This document shows positions 1-10,775 of a DNA stretch of 64,000 nucleotides, piece after piece. Source of the DNA: an uncultured Bacteroidia bacterium (GTDB lineage Bacteria; Bacteroidota; Bacteroidia; Bacteroidales; UBA932); the NCBI GenBank assembly GCA_902781705.1, contig CACZKE010000007.1:56203-120202 (forward strand). The letters run 5' to 3'. The notes beneath the pieces are model-generated. The model ran no database searches. It was given only the letters and a program-made list of their open reading frames with translations, and was not told the DNA's origin. How positions within the stretch are numbered: position 1 is the stretch's first letter; every line of letters begins with the position of its first letter. Position numbers and translations under genes: made by a program.

Positions 1-1743
1 ACTGAATCCCGGATACATCATCTTGTACAGCCGGTCCTCCACGGATTCCCGGGCCCATGCGGCGTTGCGCAGATAGATCTCAAACTCACCCCGGTTCACG
101 GTACGGTTGTTTGCGAGAGCGAGGAGCGCTTTCAGCAGGGACGGCAGTTTCGATGAAGGGGCGCTGCCGTGGATGGACGTGAAGGTCAGGGAAACCTGCG
201 TCTGCATGTCGATGCCATTGACAGCCAGGTGGTCCCGGAAATCGGGTGCGGACATTCCGGCGGCGTCATACAGGGAGAGCATGTCGCCGAAATAGCCGCC
301 TTCTCCTTCCTCCAGGCCGGTGACCCCCGAAAGGCCGCCGCCCAGCAGGAGCGCGTAATTGAACATCCGGGAGCCGGGGACCTGCTTATAGACGACGCGT
401 ATACCGTTGGAGAATGTCCACAGGGAGCCCCCGGAGATGGGTTCCGGCTTCGTTTCCTTGATTTTCACCTTCGGGCAGGAGACATCCAGGGAGGAAGTGT
501 CGCGCTGCCAGGAATAGTCCTTGGAGTCCCGGAACGTGGAACCGTACAGGTAAGCCAGGTTATACTGGAACAGGGCGTTGTCCTCGTCCAGGGAGTCCAG
601 TTGCGCCCGATATTCGAGCGTCAGGTTCGAGAGTTGGCTCAACAGGGAGGTCGAGAACTGGTTGAACAGGCGCGTCTCCGTGCTGTCCGCCACGTTCTTG
701 CGGGCGAAAAGCCGCGTTTCTTCGCTGTAAGGAGCCAGATTCGCCCCGTACAGGAAATGGGATACGCAACGATCCACATACTTCCGGTTGGAAAGCGCGG
801 CTCCGCCCCGGAGCAGCATCCCGGCCATCATCGCCTGTTTCGCCTGGACGAACTCATTGACGGGAATGCCGAATTCATCCAGGCCTGCGAGCGTCTGGGA
901 GACCGTCTTCATCGCCGGCTCCAGATGCTCCCGGTCCGTCAGGACCTCCACGGCATACTCCTCGTCTCCCCCGGTTTCCGAACTGTTCAGATACTGGAAA
1001 TCCACTTTCCCATACGGGATGCCTGCATCCCGGAGATTCCTTTCGATCCGCCGCAGGGCCACGGTGCGGAACTCCCGGCTCAGGATACCCATCACGAGGG
1101 CCTGCGCCGTGTTCATCTGCTCCTGTGCCGTCCGCGGGGAAGCGTAGGCGATCCGGACCACGCCCTTGTCCCCCGACTGCGTCGGTTTCCAGACCACGGA
1201 AGGCATCACCGAGGGTTCCCAGACATAATCCGGTCCATGGCTGTTCTCCACGAAATGCTGCGGGACCATCATCGAGAAGATGTCCATCTTCTTCTTGAAC
1301 TCCGCCGGGTCGATGTCACCGCTCACGATGACGGCCTCGTCGGCCTGCGAAAGGGCTACCTGGGCGAAAGTCACCAAGAGGGTGGAATCCAGAACGTTGG
1401 CATCATAGACGGGAACACGGTCCAGATGCAGGACCGTATTGCCGTCACGGTCCAGGAACCAGCCGCCCGGGCGGGGGCCGATGCCGCTCCGCCGCAGGAA
1501 ACGGGTGTCCAGGCCGTCGGCAGCCCCGGCATCCGGGGCCTCTCCCCGACGCACGAGGGCGAAATCGGCAAACCCCTTGACGGCGTCATTCTTGACCATA
1601 TAATAGGACACTCCGCAGCGGAGCGTCCCCCGCTGGATCTTGTTATCCGCAGGCAGGGAAGGAAGAGTCTGCGCGGCTGGCACAATTCTTGAAAAAATCA
1701 GGAAGGCCAGACAGGCTACGATATGAAAATGTCGGGTGGACAT
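1..1743 (-). CDS. M16-like zinc peptidase homolog without visible zinc motif (3' end cut by window)
   Basis: Reading the minus strand from an ATG at 1743 gives 581 uninterrupted codons running off the window edge, so the C-terminus is missing. The N-terminus (MSTRHFHIVACLAFLIF, with PAAQ near residue 25) is a signal peptide. The body resembles insulinase/pitrilysin (M16) proteins of Bacteroidota: a SGDIDPAEFKKKM segment of the kind that closes one M16 half-domain, an inter-domain region, and a second half opening with SNGIRVVYKQVPGSRMFNYALLL. I do not see the inverted zinc motif HxxEH in the part present, so this may be an inactive paralog or the non-catalytic partner of a two-subunit M16 peptidase. 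It would be periplasmic. It starts back to back with the TPR gene. Family assignment is moderate; activity is unknown. Confidence 0.6.
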   Translation of the reverse strand, partial: MSTRHFHIVACLAFLIFSRIVPAAQTLPSLPADNKIQRGTLRCGVSYYMVKNDAVKGFADFALVRRGEAPDAGAADGLDTRFLRRSGIGPRPGGWFLDRDGNTVLHLDRVPVYDANVLDSTLLVTFAQVALSQADEAVIVSGDIDPAEFKKKMDIFSMMVPQHFVENSHGPDYVWEPSVMPSVVWKPTQSGDKGVVRIAYASPRTAQEQMNTAQALVMGILSREFRTVALRRIERNLRDAGIPYGKVDFQYLNSSETGGDEEYAVEVLTDREHLEPAMKTVSQTLAGLDEFGIPVNEFVQAKQAMMAGMLLRGGAALSNRKYVDRCVSHFLYGANLAPYSEETRLFARKNVADSTETRLFNQFSTSLLSQLSNLTLEYRAQLDSLDEDNALFQYNLAYLYGSTFRDSKDYSWQRDTSSLDVSCPKVKIKETKPEPISGGSLWTFSNGIRVVYKQVPGSRMFNYALLLGGGLSGVTGLEEGEGGYFGDMLSLYDAAGMSAPDFRDHLAVNGIDMQTQVSLTFTSIHGSAPSSKLPSLLKALLALANNRTVNRGEFEIYLRNAAWARESVEDRLYKMMYPGFS

Positions 1744-1764
1744 GGATTAAACGCATTTAGAGTA

Positions 1765-1772
1765 CAAAATTA
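1765..1772 (-). promoter_or_regulatory. -7 element for the M16-like gene
   Basis: On the minus strand the bases read TAATTTTG, matching the Bacteroidota -7 consensus TAnnTTTG, 21 bp before the ATG at 1743. A TTTG lies about 22 bp further upstream (1795-1798), roughly where a -33 box belongs. Confidence 0.5.
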
Positions 1773-1786
1773 ACATAAATAATTGC

Positions 1787-1794
1787 TATTTTTG
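1787..1794 (+). promoter_or_regulatory. -7 element for the TPR gene
   Basis: TATTTTTG matches TAnnTTTG exactly and lies 56 bp before the ATG at 1851. No convincing -33 TTTG is seen at the usual spacing. It sits beside the opposed -7 box of the M16-like gene, so the two genes share a compact divergent control region. Confidence 0.5.
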
Positions 1795-1850
1795 CAAAAT
1801 ACGTGCAAGCACAGACGGAAACGAATTAACAACAAATAAACCGTAACGAA

Positions 1851-2786
1851 ATGAAAAGATTATTTGTCGCGCTCGCGGCGTTCGCACTCGCCGCTGGAAT
1901 CGCCTCCGCACAGGACTTCAACGCCGCTGTGGAAACCTTCAACATGGGAGCCCAGACCCTTGAGACCAACAAGGCCGAGGCCCTGACCCAGTTCAAGAAC
2001 GCCCTCGCCCAGTTCCAGGCCTGCGAGGAAGCCGAAGCCGCCGAAATGATCGCCAAGTGCAAGGAAGCGATCCCCCAGACCATCCTTTCCATCGCGAAGG
2101 AGCAGATTAACGAAGCCCAGTATGACGAGGCCGTCGCCACCCTCAAGGAGGCTGCCGCCGTCGCCACCGAATACGGTATCGAGGATGTCATTGCCGATAC
2201 CAAGGAACTTATTCCCAACGCTTACACCCGCAAAGGTGCTGCCCTGCTGAAAGACAAGGACTTCGCCGGTGCCGCCGCCGCTTTCAAGGAGGTCGTCGCC
2301 CTCGATCCCGCCGATGGCCAGAGCCAGCTCCTCTACGGACAGGCCCTGATGCAGGCCGGTGACAACGACGCCGCCGTCGCCGCCCTCGAGGCCGCTGCCG
2401 CCAATGGCAAGGAAGACCAGGCCAACAAGCTTCTCTCCAACCTCTTCCTCAAGGAAGGCATGGCCCTGGTGAAGGCCGGCAAGAGCGCCGACGCCATCGA
2501 GGCCCTCGAGAAGTCCAACGGCTACGTGGAGAGCGCCAACGCCTACAAGCTCATCGCCAGCGCCAACACCAAGCTCGGCAAGAGCGCCAAGGCCATCGAG
2601 GCTTACAAGAAGTATCTGGAGATCAGCCCGAACGCCAAGGATGCCGCCGACGTGATGTTCACCATCGCCGCCACCGCCCAGAAGGCCGGTGACAAGGCTA
2701 CCGCCATCGAGTACTACAAGAAGCTCTCCGGCAACGCCAAGTACGCCGCCCAGGCCAGCCAGCAGCTCGGCGCCCTGCAGAAGTAA
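1851..2786 (+). CDS. Secreted tetratricopeptide-repeat (TPR) protein
   Basis: A 311-residue protein with a clear signal peptide (MKRLFVALAAFALAAGIASAQ, cleaved near residue 21). The rest is a run of alpha-helical TPR-type units, for example around residues 125-165 (GAALLKDKDFAGAAAAFKEV, then DPADGQSQLLYGQAL), 200-225 and 240-310 (KAIEAYKKYLEISPNAKDAA). TPR proteins are protein-protein scaffolds; with an export signal this one acts in the periplasm. Codon use is extremely GCC/AAG-biased, which suggests strong expression. It is a monocistronic unit with its own promoter and a strong terminator. The partner cannot be deduced from the sequence. Confidence 0.8.
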   Translation: MKRLFVALAAFALAAGIASAQDFNAAVETFNMGAQTLETNKAEALTQFKNALAQFQACEEAEAAEMIAKCKEAIPQTILSIAKEQINEAQYDEAVATLKEAAAVATEYGIEDVIADTKELIPNAYTRKGAALLKDKDFAGAAAAFKEVVALDPADGQSQLLYGQALMQAGDNDAAVAALEAAAANGKEDQANKLLSNLFLKEGMALVKAGKSADAIEALEKSNGYVESANAYKLIASANTKLGKSAKAIEAYKKYLEISPNAKDAADVMFTIAATAQKAGDKATAIEYYKKLSGNAKYAAQASQQLGALQK

Positions 2787-2825
2787 GCGCATCACCAATT
2801 CGGCTGAAAATCAGCCGGTTACATA

Positions 2826-2859
2826 AAACTCCCTGGTACGTTTGCACCAGGGAGTTTTT
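2826..2859 (+). terminator. Intrinsic terminator after the TPR gene
   Basis: A 12-bp perfect stem (AAACTCCCTGGT / ACCAGGGAGTTT) with an 8-nt loop and a T run on the plus strand. The A run on the left arm could also let it serve the minus-strand gene that ends at 2897. Confidence 0.85.
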
Positions 2860-2896
2860 CGTATCAGGCTGACGGTGAGCGCTTTGGGCGCAACGC

Positions 2897-4183
2897 TCAT
2901 TCCAGGCCAAACAGGCCGTAGGCGGCTTTCAGGTACTGGTCGTAGCACTCGGAGGGCTTGCCCCACATGCTGATGTAATAGAGGATGACGAGGTCATTGA
3001 CCGGGTCGATGATGTATTCCGTCCCGGCGGCGCCGCCCCAGCGGAACACGTCGTCGGACATGGCGGGAACGTTTTTGCGGGAAGGCGTACCGTGGAAGAG
3101 CTCGAAACCGAGGCCGAACTGGAAGCCGGGACCGCCGGCGTTCACTTCCGGAAGACGGTTCTGCCGCATCATCAGGATGGTCTCCGGCTTCAGGATCCGG
3201 TGACCGTTGAATTCACCCCCGTTCAGGAGCATCTGGCAGAACTTCGCATAGTCCCGGATGGGCCCGTACAGGCCCAGGGTGCCGCCGGCATAGGTCTTGG
3301 GACCCTGGAAGACCCGGTCCACGCCGGACATCGGCGAGGTGACGAAACGACCGTCCTGCCCCTTGCTGTAGGTTGTCACGAAACGGGGCTTCAGGGACTC
3401 GTCGTCGAAGAAATAACCCGTGCTGTTCATCCCCAGCGGGGTGAAGATGGTCTCCTGCAGGTACTCCGGCAGCGGTTTTCCGCTGATGATTTCAATCAGG
3501 TAGGCGATAACCTCCATGTCATAGTAATAGTTCCAGTCGGAACCCGGCTGGAAGCCCAGCGGGAAACGGAGGTTGAATTCCACATTCTCCTTGACGGTCG
3601 TGCGGGGAGCCATCACGCTCTCCCCTGCTGCGGCCAGGGAACGCAGGTATTTGTTGGTAACCGGGGCCAGGTAGCCGGAGGAGTGGCTCAGCAGATGCGC
3701 CACTTTCACGGGCTGCTCGGCCGGAACGGTCTTGAAACCGCCCTCGCCGTCTTCCACCAGGACTTCGTCCGGAAAGTTCGGAATCCACTTGGACACAGGA
3801 TCCTCCACATCCAGCAGACCCTTTTCATACAGGGTCATGAGCGCTGTCGCCACGACCGCCTTGGTCTGCGAAAAGAGGATATAGATATCGTCCGTCTCAG
3901 CCGGAATCCCCTGTTCCAGGTTTTTCTTGCCGAAGGATTTCTCATAGACGACGTCCCCGCCCTTGGCGACGAAAGCTGTCACGCAAGGGACTTTTTCCGC
4001 ATCGACAAAACCCTGCAGGACACTGTCCAGGGCGGCGACACGCTCCGGCGTGACACCCAGGGCTTTCATGTCCGGATGGTCGTTGAACTGCTGGGGCATC
4101 TTGTCCCCGCCACCGCACGAAGCGGCTACAAAGGCGGCCGCCACGAGGGCCGCCATCGTCATGCATTTTTTCATGGATCGCAA
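2897..4183 (-). CDS. Class C beta-lactamase-fold serine hydrolase, lipoprotein
   Basis: A 428-residue member of the beta-lactamase / esterase superfamily (Pfam PF00144). The lipobox AASC (Cys23) predicts lipid anchoring. The catalytic SxxK is Ser105-Gln-Thr-Lys108 (ILFSQTKAVVAT). The second-motif region reads GSDWNYYYDMEVIAYL, with YYD in place of the usual YxN. A WGG motif near the C-terminus (VFRWGGAAGTEYIIDP) stands at the KTG/HxG position. Such proteins are usually esterases or D-amino acid or peptide hydrolases rather than true beta-lactamases. It is the last gene of the seven-gene hydrolase cluster that starts at 12386, 33 bp after the CE1-type gene, so a glycan-deacylating role is plausible but inferred from context. 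Confidence 0.75.
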   Translation of the reverse strand: MRSMKKCMTMAALVAAAFVAASCGGGDKMPQQFNDHPDMKALGVTPERVAALDSVLQGFVDAEKVPCVTAFVAKGGDVVYEKSFGKKNLEQGIPAETDDIYILFSQTKAVVATALMTLYEKGLLDVEDPVSKWIPNFPDEVLVEDGEGGFKTVPAEQPVKVAHLLSHSSGYLAPVTNKYLRSLAAAGESVMAPRTTVKENVEFNLRFPLGFQPGSDWNYYYDMEVIAYLIEIISGKPLPEYLQETIFTPLGMNSTGYFFDDESLKPRFVTTYSKGQDGRFVTSPMSGVDRVFQGPKTYAGGTLGLYGPIRDYAKFCQMLLNGGEFNGHRILKPETILMMRQNRLPEVNAGGPGFQFGLGFELFHGTPSRKNVPAMSDDVFRWGGAAGTEYIIDPVNDLVILYYISMWGKPSECYDQYLKAAYGLFGLE

Positions 4184-4216
4184 ATTAAAATCAATTCGGA
4201 GGAATCGGTGAAGCCG

Positions 4217-6368
<2,152 letters not shown>

Positions 6369-6406
6369 CGTCAGATAGTGTTTTGTGGTTATGAATCAAA
6401 TGAACA

Positions 6407-7981
6407 TCAGCGGGCCCATGCCGTGCCTTCCGGGCTGCGGCGCCAACGGAAGTATTCGTCCAGCACGTTCAGGGCCGCTTCATCCGGTACCGGTCCGGCA
6501 TAAGGGACCGCCCCGCTCAGGTACATGGCCTGGGGATTTCCATTGTCGAAGGCGGGCCAGGTAGGAAGCCCGGGACCGTTGGGGTCGCCCGTCTTGGCGA
6601 AATTGGTCCAGTATTTCCCCATCGCCTGCATCAGTTCCTTGTCGCCGGGGATGGCGCGTTCCGGATCCACCATCTGGAACACGTAGGCAATGTCCTGTCC
6701 ATGCGGAGAGCCAAAACCGTACATCGGGGAGTCCGCCGGATACTCGGGATGCTGGTCGAAATAATACAGATAGGCGGGCGCCTTTCCGGTCCGGGCCTGC
6801 AGGCGGCACCAGCTCCACGTATGCCAGCCGAAGGCGGCATCCCGCATCAGATTGCGTGCGGAATGGGTAACGGTACCGTTTTCAAGCGGATAGGCTTCCA
6901 GCAGTTTCCCGGTGAAGGGACCGTAACGTTCCTCGAGCTCGGCCTGGTGCACCTTCCCGTCCTTGTTCCGGGAGAAACTCGCCCCTTCGTCGGAATTGTA
7001 TCCCGCGATGACGGCGACATCGTTGTACTCTCCCCTTTCGTACATCCGGTACTGGTCGTCCGGAATCACATGACCGTCCACGATGGGCCAGCCGCCTCCG
7101 ACGGCCAGGCCCCGTTCGACGAACTTCTCGGCCGGCAGGGCCCGCAGCTCCTCCACGGTGGAGACGCCCAGGCTTTCGGCGATCTTCACGCCCTCGGCTT
7201 CAGCCTGGGCAAGCGTTTTCATGTTTTCACCCGGATAGGTGGTGGGCCGGGTGGGCCCGAAGGAACCGCCGCTCTGGGAGATGGCGCCGCGGAACAGTCC
7301 CTTCGCCAGCGGGGACGCGCAGAGCATGCTGACGGAGATACCGCCTGCCGACTCCCCGAAGATGGTCACCTTGGTCGGGTCTCCGCCGAAGGCGGCGATG
7401 TTCCGCTGCACCCACTGCAGGCCGGCGATCTGGTCCAGCAGGCCATAGTTTCCGGATACGCCTTCCGGGTTTTCGGCACTCAGGCCGGGATGGGCCAGGA
7501 AGCCGAGTTTCCCGACACGGTAGGCCGTGGTCACGACGATCACCCCGTCACGGGCGAATGCCGTCCCGTCGAAGAGGGGGTCGGTCGTCGTTCCGGCGCC
7601 GAATCCGCCGCCGTAGATCCAGACCATCACCGGCAGTTTCTCCTTCGGGGATTTCGCCGGCGTCCAGATATTCAGGTACAGGCAGTCCTCGCTGTTGCCC
7701 CAGGGGTTTTTCCCCCATTGGACCGGGCTGTTGGCAAAATCGGTGGTTTCCCGGACCCCTTCCCAGGGAATGACCGGCTGGGGCGCTTTCCAGCGCAGGT
7801 CTCCCACGGGAGGAGCAGCGAAAGGAATCCCCTTATAGACCGTCATATCTTCCAGGACCGTTCCCTGGATCCAGCCACCTTCCACCTTGACCCGGCCGGG
7901 TTCGGAGGAGCAGGAGACAAGCTGCAGGGCCATCAGGGCCGCAAGGACCAATAAACGGAGCAAGTTTGGAAAGTGTTTCAT
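6407..7981 (-). CDS. Type-B carboxylesterase, lipoprotein (canonical GESAGG elbow)
   Basis: A 524-residue carboxylesterase of the COesterase family (PF00135). The signal peptide has a lipobox ending in Cys24 (LVSC). The oxyanion motif is WIYGGGFGAG, the nucleophile Ser211 lies in FGESAGG, an acidic region (GYNSDEGASF) follows, and the catalytic His is in GSPHGQDIAYVF. It is the most orthodox of the four type-B esterases in this window; the other three have GQSGGGG at the elbow. It lies 26 bp after the VKOR-DsbA gene and 38 bp before the next hydrolase gene. A role in deacylating an imported or surface-bound glycan is inferred from the PUL context. Confidence 0.85.
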   Translation of the reverse strand: MKHFPNLLRLLVLAALMALQLVSCSSEPGRVKVEGGWIQGTVLEDMTVYKGIPFAAPPVGDLRWKAPQPVIPWEGVRETTDFANSPVQWGKNPWGNSEDCLYLNIWTPAKSPKEKLPVMVWIYGGGFGAGTTTDPLFDGTAFARDGVIVVTTAYRVGKLGFLAHPGLSAENPEGVSGNYGLLDQIAGLQWVQRNIAAFGGDPTKVTIFGESAGGISVSMLCASPLAKGLFRGAISQSGGSFGPTRPTTYPGENMKTLAQAEAEGVKIAESLGVSTVEELRALPAEKFVERGLAVGGGWPIVDGHVIPDDQYRMYERGEYNDVAVIAGYNSDEGASFSRNKDGKVHQAELEERYGPFTGKLLEAYPLENGTVTHSARNLMRDAAFGWHTWSWCRLQARTGKAPAYLYYFDQHPEYPADSPMYGFGSPHGQDIAYVFQMVDPERAIPGDKELMQAMGKYWTNFAKTGDPNGPGLPTWPAFDNGNPQAMYLSGAVPYAGPVPDEAALNVLDEYFRWRRSPEGTAWAR

Positions 7982-8007
7982 ATCAGTGTGTGCGTATTAG
8001 AAAAAGG

Positions 8008-9135
8008 TCATTGTCCGTCCAACAAGTCCTCGACGGCCCGGATGAAGCCCTCGGGGGTATCGGCCTCCGGGATGATCCAGGAGGAGCCGGAGACCAGGCG
8101 CGGAATGCCGCTGCGGCCCTGTGCCGTCGTGCGGCCGAACAGTTCCAGCGTCCGGGAGAGATAATCCGCCGTCCATACGCCGTCCAGCGGCGCACCGCGG
8201 GAGAGTTCCCGGGCCTTGGCGTCGGCCTCCGCCGGGGAACGCGGGTACCAGCCTCTATCGCCGTCCGCCGCGAAGAGCCACTCGTCGAAGGTCCGGAACA
8301 GGTCCGGATCGGCCTTCCAAAGTCCCAGGGCCAGGCGGGCGAGGTCGCAGGAACCGGCGAAAGGATCCTCCGAAGCAGCGGGAATGTACGGGTTGCAGGC
8401 AGGACTCAGGGGCGTCGGACAAAGGACGAAGGAGACCTTGCCCCCGAAATGGGCGACAGCATCGTCCAGGAAGCCGTGGATGGTCCGGCAATGGGAGCAG
8501 CGGTAGTCGTAGAGAAGGGCGACCTTATCGTCGGCGTCCGCCGGTCCTACGACGGGCGAGACGGCCGCTTCGGGGATAGGCAAAAGAGCGTCGGAACGGC
8601 CGGTCTGCGCCCGGTAGGAAGGAGTCGTGAAAAACTGGAAGGCCATATAGGCGACGGCGACGAGCACACCCGCACCCACAGCCCCGAAAACTGCCTTCTT
8701 CCCCAGGTCCCGGGAAGAAAACAGGCATAGGAGGGCCGTGAGGATGCCGCACGCATGGGCCGACATGCAATAGGGGCAGAAAGCCTTCACTTTCGCCGCC
8801 TGCAGCCAGATGAACCACAGGCAGCACAGCAAGACCGTGACGGAGAGGCCCAGCAGGACCTTCCGGACGGTCGTGTCAAAATCGAAGAAAAGATACAGAA
8901 TGCACACCAGCAGGGCCAGGTAAGCCCCGACGGCCAGAACACTGATGGGCAGGAAGCCCATCAGGAGCGACCACCGGCTCCCCGTCACCGTGGCGCAGGA
9001 CGATCCCGCCCCGCAGCCGATAAGCCCCATCCCCGACAAGGCGTGGGCCGTCAGGATGATGGAAAGGACCAGGCCGACGGTGCACAGAAGCGCCATCGCC
9101 GGTCCATAGTATTTCCTGTATCTTTCTTTCGTCAT
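8008..9135 (-). CDS. VKOR-DsbA fusion: disulfide-bond-forming membrane protein
   Basis: A 375-residue protein joining a vitamin K epoxide reductase-type membrane domain (about residues 10-170, several transmembrane helices) to a periplasmic thioredoxin-like domain (about 195-375). The VKOR part has the loop cysteines Cys41 and Cys47 (C-x5-C, GCGAGSSC) and the quinone-proximal Cys120-Pro-Tyr-Cys123. The thioredoxin part has Cys213-Ser-His-Cys216 and a GIP segment fitting the cis-proline loop. In this family the thioredoxin domain oxidizes secreted proteins and passes electrons through VKOR to quinone, replacing DsbA/DsbB. It sits between two carboxylesterase genes (gaps 23 and 26 bp), so it is co-transcribed with them. 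The nearby GH54 enzyme has conserved disulfide cysteines, which makes it a plausible client. Confidence 0.88.
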   Translation of the reverse strand: MTKERYRKYYGPAMALLCTVGLVLSIILTAHALSGMGLIGCGAGSSCATVTGSRWSLLMGFLPISVLAVGAYLALLVCILYLFFDFDTTVRKVLLGLSVTVLLCCLWFIWLQAAKVKAFCPYCMSAHACGILTALLCLFSSRDLGKKAVFGAVGAGVLVAVAYMAFQFFTTPSYRAQTGRSDALLPIPEAAVSPVVGPADADDKVALLYDYRCSHCRTIHGFLDDAVAHFGGKVSFVLCPTPLSPACNPYIPAASEDPFAGSCDLARLALGLWKADPDLFRTFDEWLFAADGDRGWYPRSPAEADAKARELSRGAPLDGVWTADYLSRTLELFGRTTAQGRSGIPRLVSGSSWIIPEADTPEGFIRAVEDLLDGQ

Positions 9136-9158
9136 GACTCAAAGATAGTCATTTCCCG

Positions 9159-10763
9159 TCAGAAACGGCGCGGAAGGTCGTAGTCCATCAGGGCGCGGTC
9201 GTGGTTGTGGACCACCTTGCACTCTTTGTCGAAGACCATCGTATTGCCGTTTTCGGCCGTATAGGGTTCCCATGCGGGAAGGCCGGAGACGTTCGGATCA
9301 CCGGTCCTGATAAAGGAGATCCAGGCGGAACTGATAAGGTCGGAGAGCCGGTAGGCATCCGGCGTCCCACCCGTCATTTCACGCTGCAGGGCGATGTTGT
9401 TGAACATGAACGGGAGTTCCATGCCATGGCAGGCGCCGAGGGCGTTGCCGGAAGGTTTCCAGGTGAAGAAGTACATATACACCGGAGCCGCTCCCTGGGC
9501 GCTCTTGACATCGGCCATCTTCACGGCCGCCTTGCGGAGGAACATGTCGGTATAAAGGACCTCCTGCGGGGTATGGCCGGGATAGGCGGCGTCGTAGGCC
9601 TTCAGGAAACCGGCGGCCTTGTCCTTGCCCATCTGCTTCTCCAGGCGGCCCAGGACTTCCTCCTGCGTCAGGACCGGGCTGTTGTCATAGGTGAACTCGT
9701 TCTTGTTGGAACCGATGATCATCGGGATGTTCCGGCTGATCTCCGGGGCTTCCGGATCGAAGGATGGATCCGTGACATACTTGCCGTCCACGGTGGGGCA
9801 GAATCCGGAGGAAGAATGCAGCTTGACCGTAGCCCGGTGGCCGGCCGCGGCGAGTTCCTCATAGGTGAAATCCGCCAGTTTGTCGGCCTCGGAGGGCTTC
9901 AGGCCAAGTTCCTCGACCACCTGCAGGCCGAGCGCCTTGCCGTCCGCATCATTGTTGTGCAGGATCCAGGAGCCGCTCTGGGCAATCGCCCGGTGGAACA
10001 GGCCCATCGCGGAAGGCATCGCCATGAGGGTGTTCACCTTTCCGCCGCCGCCCGACTGGCCGGCGATGGTCACGCTGCCCGGGTCGCCGCCGAAGGCCTC
10101 GATGTTGTCGCGTACCCACTCCAGGGCCTTCACAAGGTCCTGCATGCCCAGGTTCACGGACTCCGAGTATTTGCCACCCAGGCCGCGAAGGTCGATGTAG
10201 CCGAGGATGTTGAGCCGATGGTTCAGGTTCACGACCACGATGTCTTCTTTCTCGGCGAGGGCACGGCCCTCATAGCAGGGCAGGTCGTTGCCGGAGCCGG
10301 AAGCGAAGCCGCCGCCGTGGATCCAGACAAAGACCGGGCGTTTCTTCCCGTCGGCCAGGCCTTTTGTCCAGACATTGAGGACCAGGCAGTTCTGCTCGTC
10401 CACCGGTTCGATGTTAAACTGGAAACCGAAACCGTAGTCGGTCCGGTCCTCCCGGTAACGCAGCGTAGTGGATGTCTGGGGTGTCTTGGGCCCATAGGTA
10501 CGGCATACCTTCACGCCCTCGAAAGCATCCGGGGCCTGCGGCGGCATGAAGCGTTCCGCCTTGGCGTAGGGAATGCCCTTGAAGGTATAGATGTCACCGT
10601 CCTTGTAGCCCTGTACCTTTCCGTACCGGGTCTGGGCGATGGTGGTCTCATCGCTGACGATCGCACGGGGCGCCGTCTCCGGCCCCCCTTTCTGGGAAGC
10701 CGCGGTCCCGCAGGCGGCCGAGAGGGCACCTGCGAGGACCAGGAATATCCATGTCTTTTTCAT
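9159..10763 (-). CDS. Type-B carboxylesterase, lipoprotein (GQSGGGG elbow)
   Basis: A 534-residue carboxylesterase-family lipoprotein (Cys18 after LSAA). Features are the oxyanion motif WIHGGGFASGSG, nucleophile Ser237 in AGQSGGGG instead of the usual GESAGG, an acidic residue in SNKNEFTYD, and His in ACHGMELPFMFN. It is closely related over its whole length to the gene at 10776-12386 and to the one at 30982-32580. The last residues (NHDRALMDYDLPRRF) resemble a broken fragment at 32657-32716. It lies 12 bp after its upstream paralog. The substrate is unknown; context points to esterified plant glycans. Confidence 0.85.
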   Translation of the reverse strand: MKKTWIFLVLAGALSAACGTAASQKGGPETAPRAIVSDETTIAQTRYGKVQGYKDGDIYTFKGIPYAKAERFMPPQAPDAFEGVKVCRTYGPKTPQTSTTLRYREDRTDYGFGFQFNIEPVDEQNCLVLNVWTKGLADGKKRPVFVWIHGGGFASGSGNDLPCYEGRALAEKEDIVVVNLNHRLNILGYIDLRGLGGKYSESVNLGMQDLVKALEWVRDNIEAFGGDPGSVTIAGQSGGGGKVNTLMAMPSAMGLFHRAIAQSGSWILHNNDADGKALGLQVVEELGLKPSEADKLADFTYEELAAAGHRATVKLHSSSGFCPTVDGKYVTDPSFDPEAPEISRNIPMIIGSNKNEFTYDNSPVLTQEEVLGRLEKQMGKDKAAGFLKAYDAAYPGHTPQEVLYTDMFLRKAAVKMADVKSAQGAAPVYMYFFTWKPSGNALGACHGMELPFMFNNIALQREMTGGTPDAYRLSDLISSAWISFIRTGDPNVSGLPAWEPYTAENGNTMVFDKECKVVHNHDRALMDYDLPRRF

Positions 10764-10775
10764 AGCAAACGGGGT

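Noticed and set aside
169-1692. A 507-codon plus-strand frame at the left edge
   Set aside because: The opposite strand encodes a signal peptide and M16-like sequence running to the window edge; the plus-strand product is featureless.
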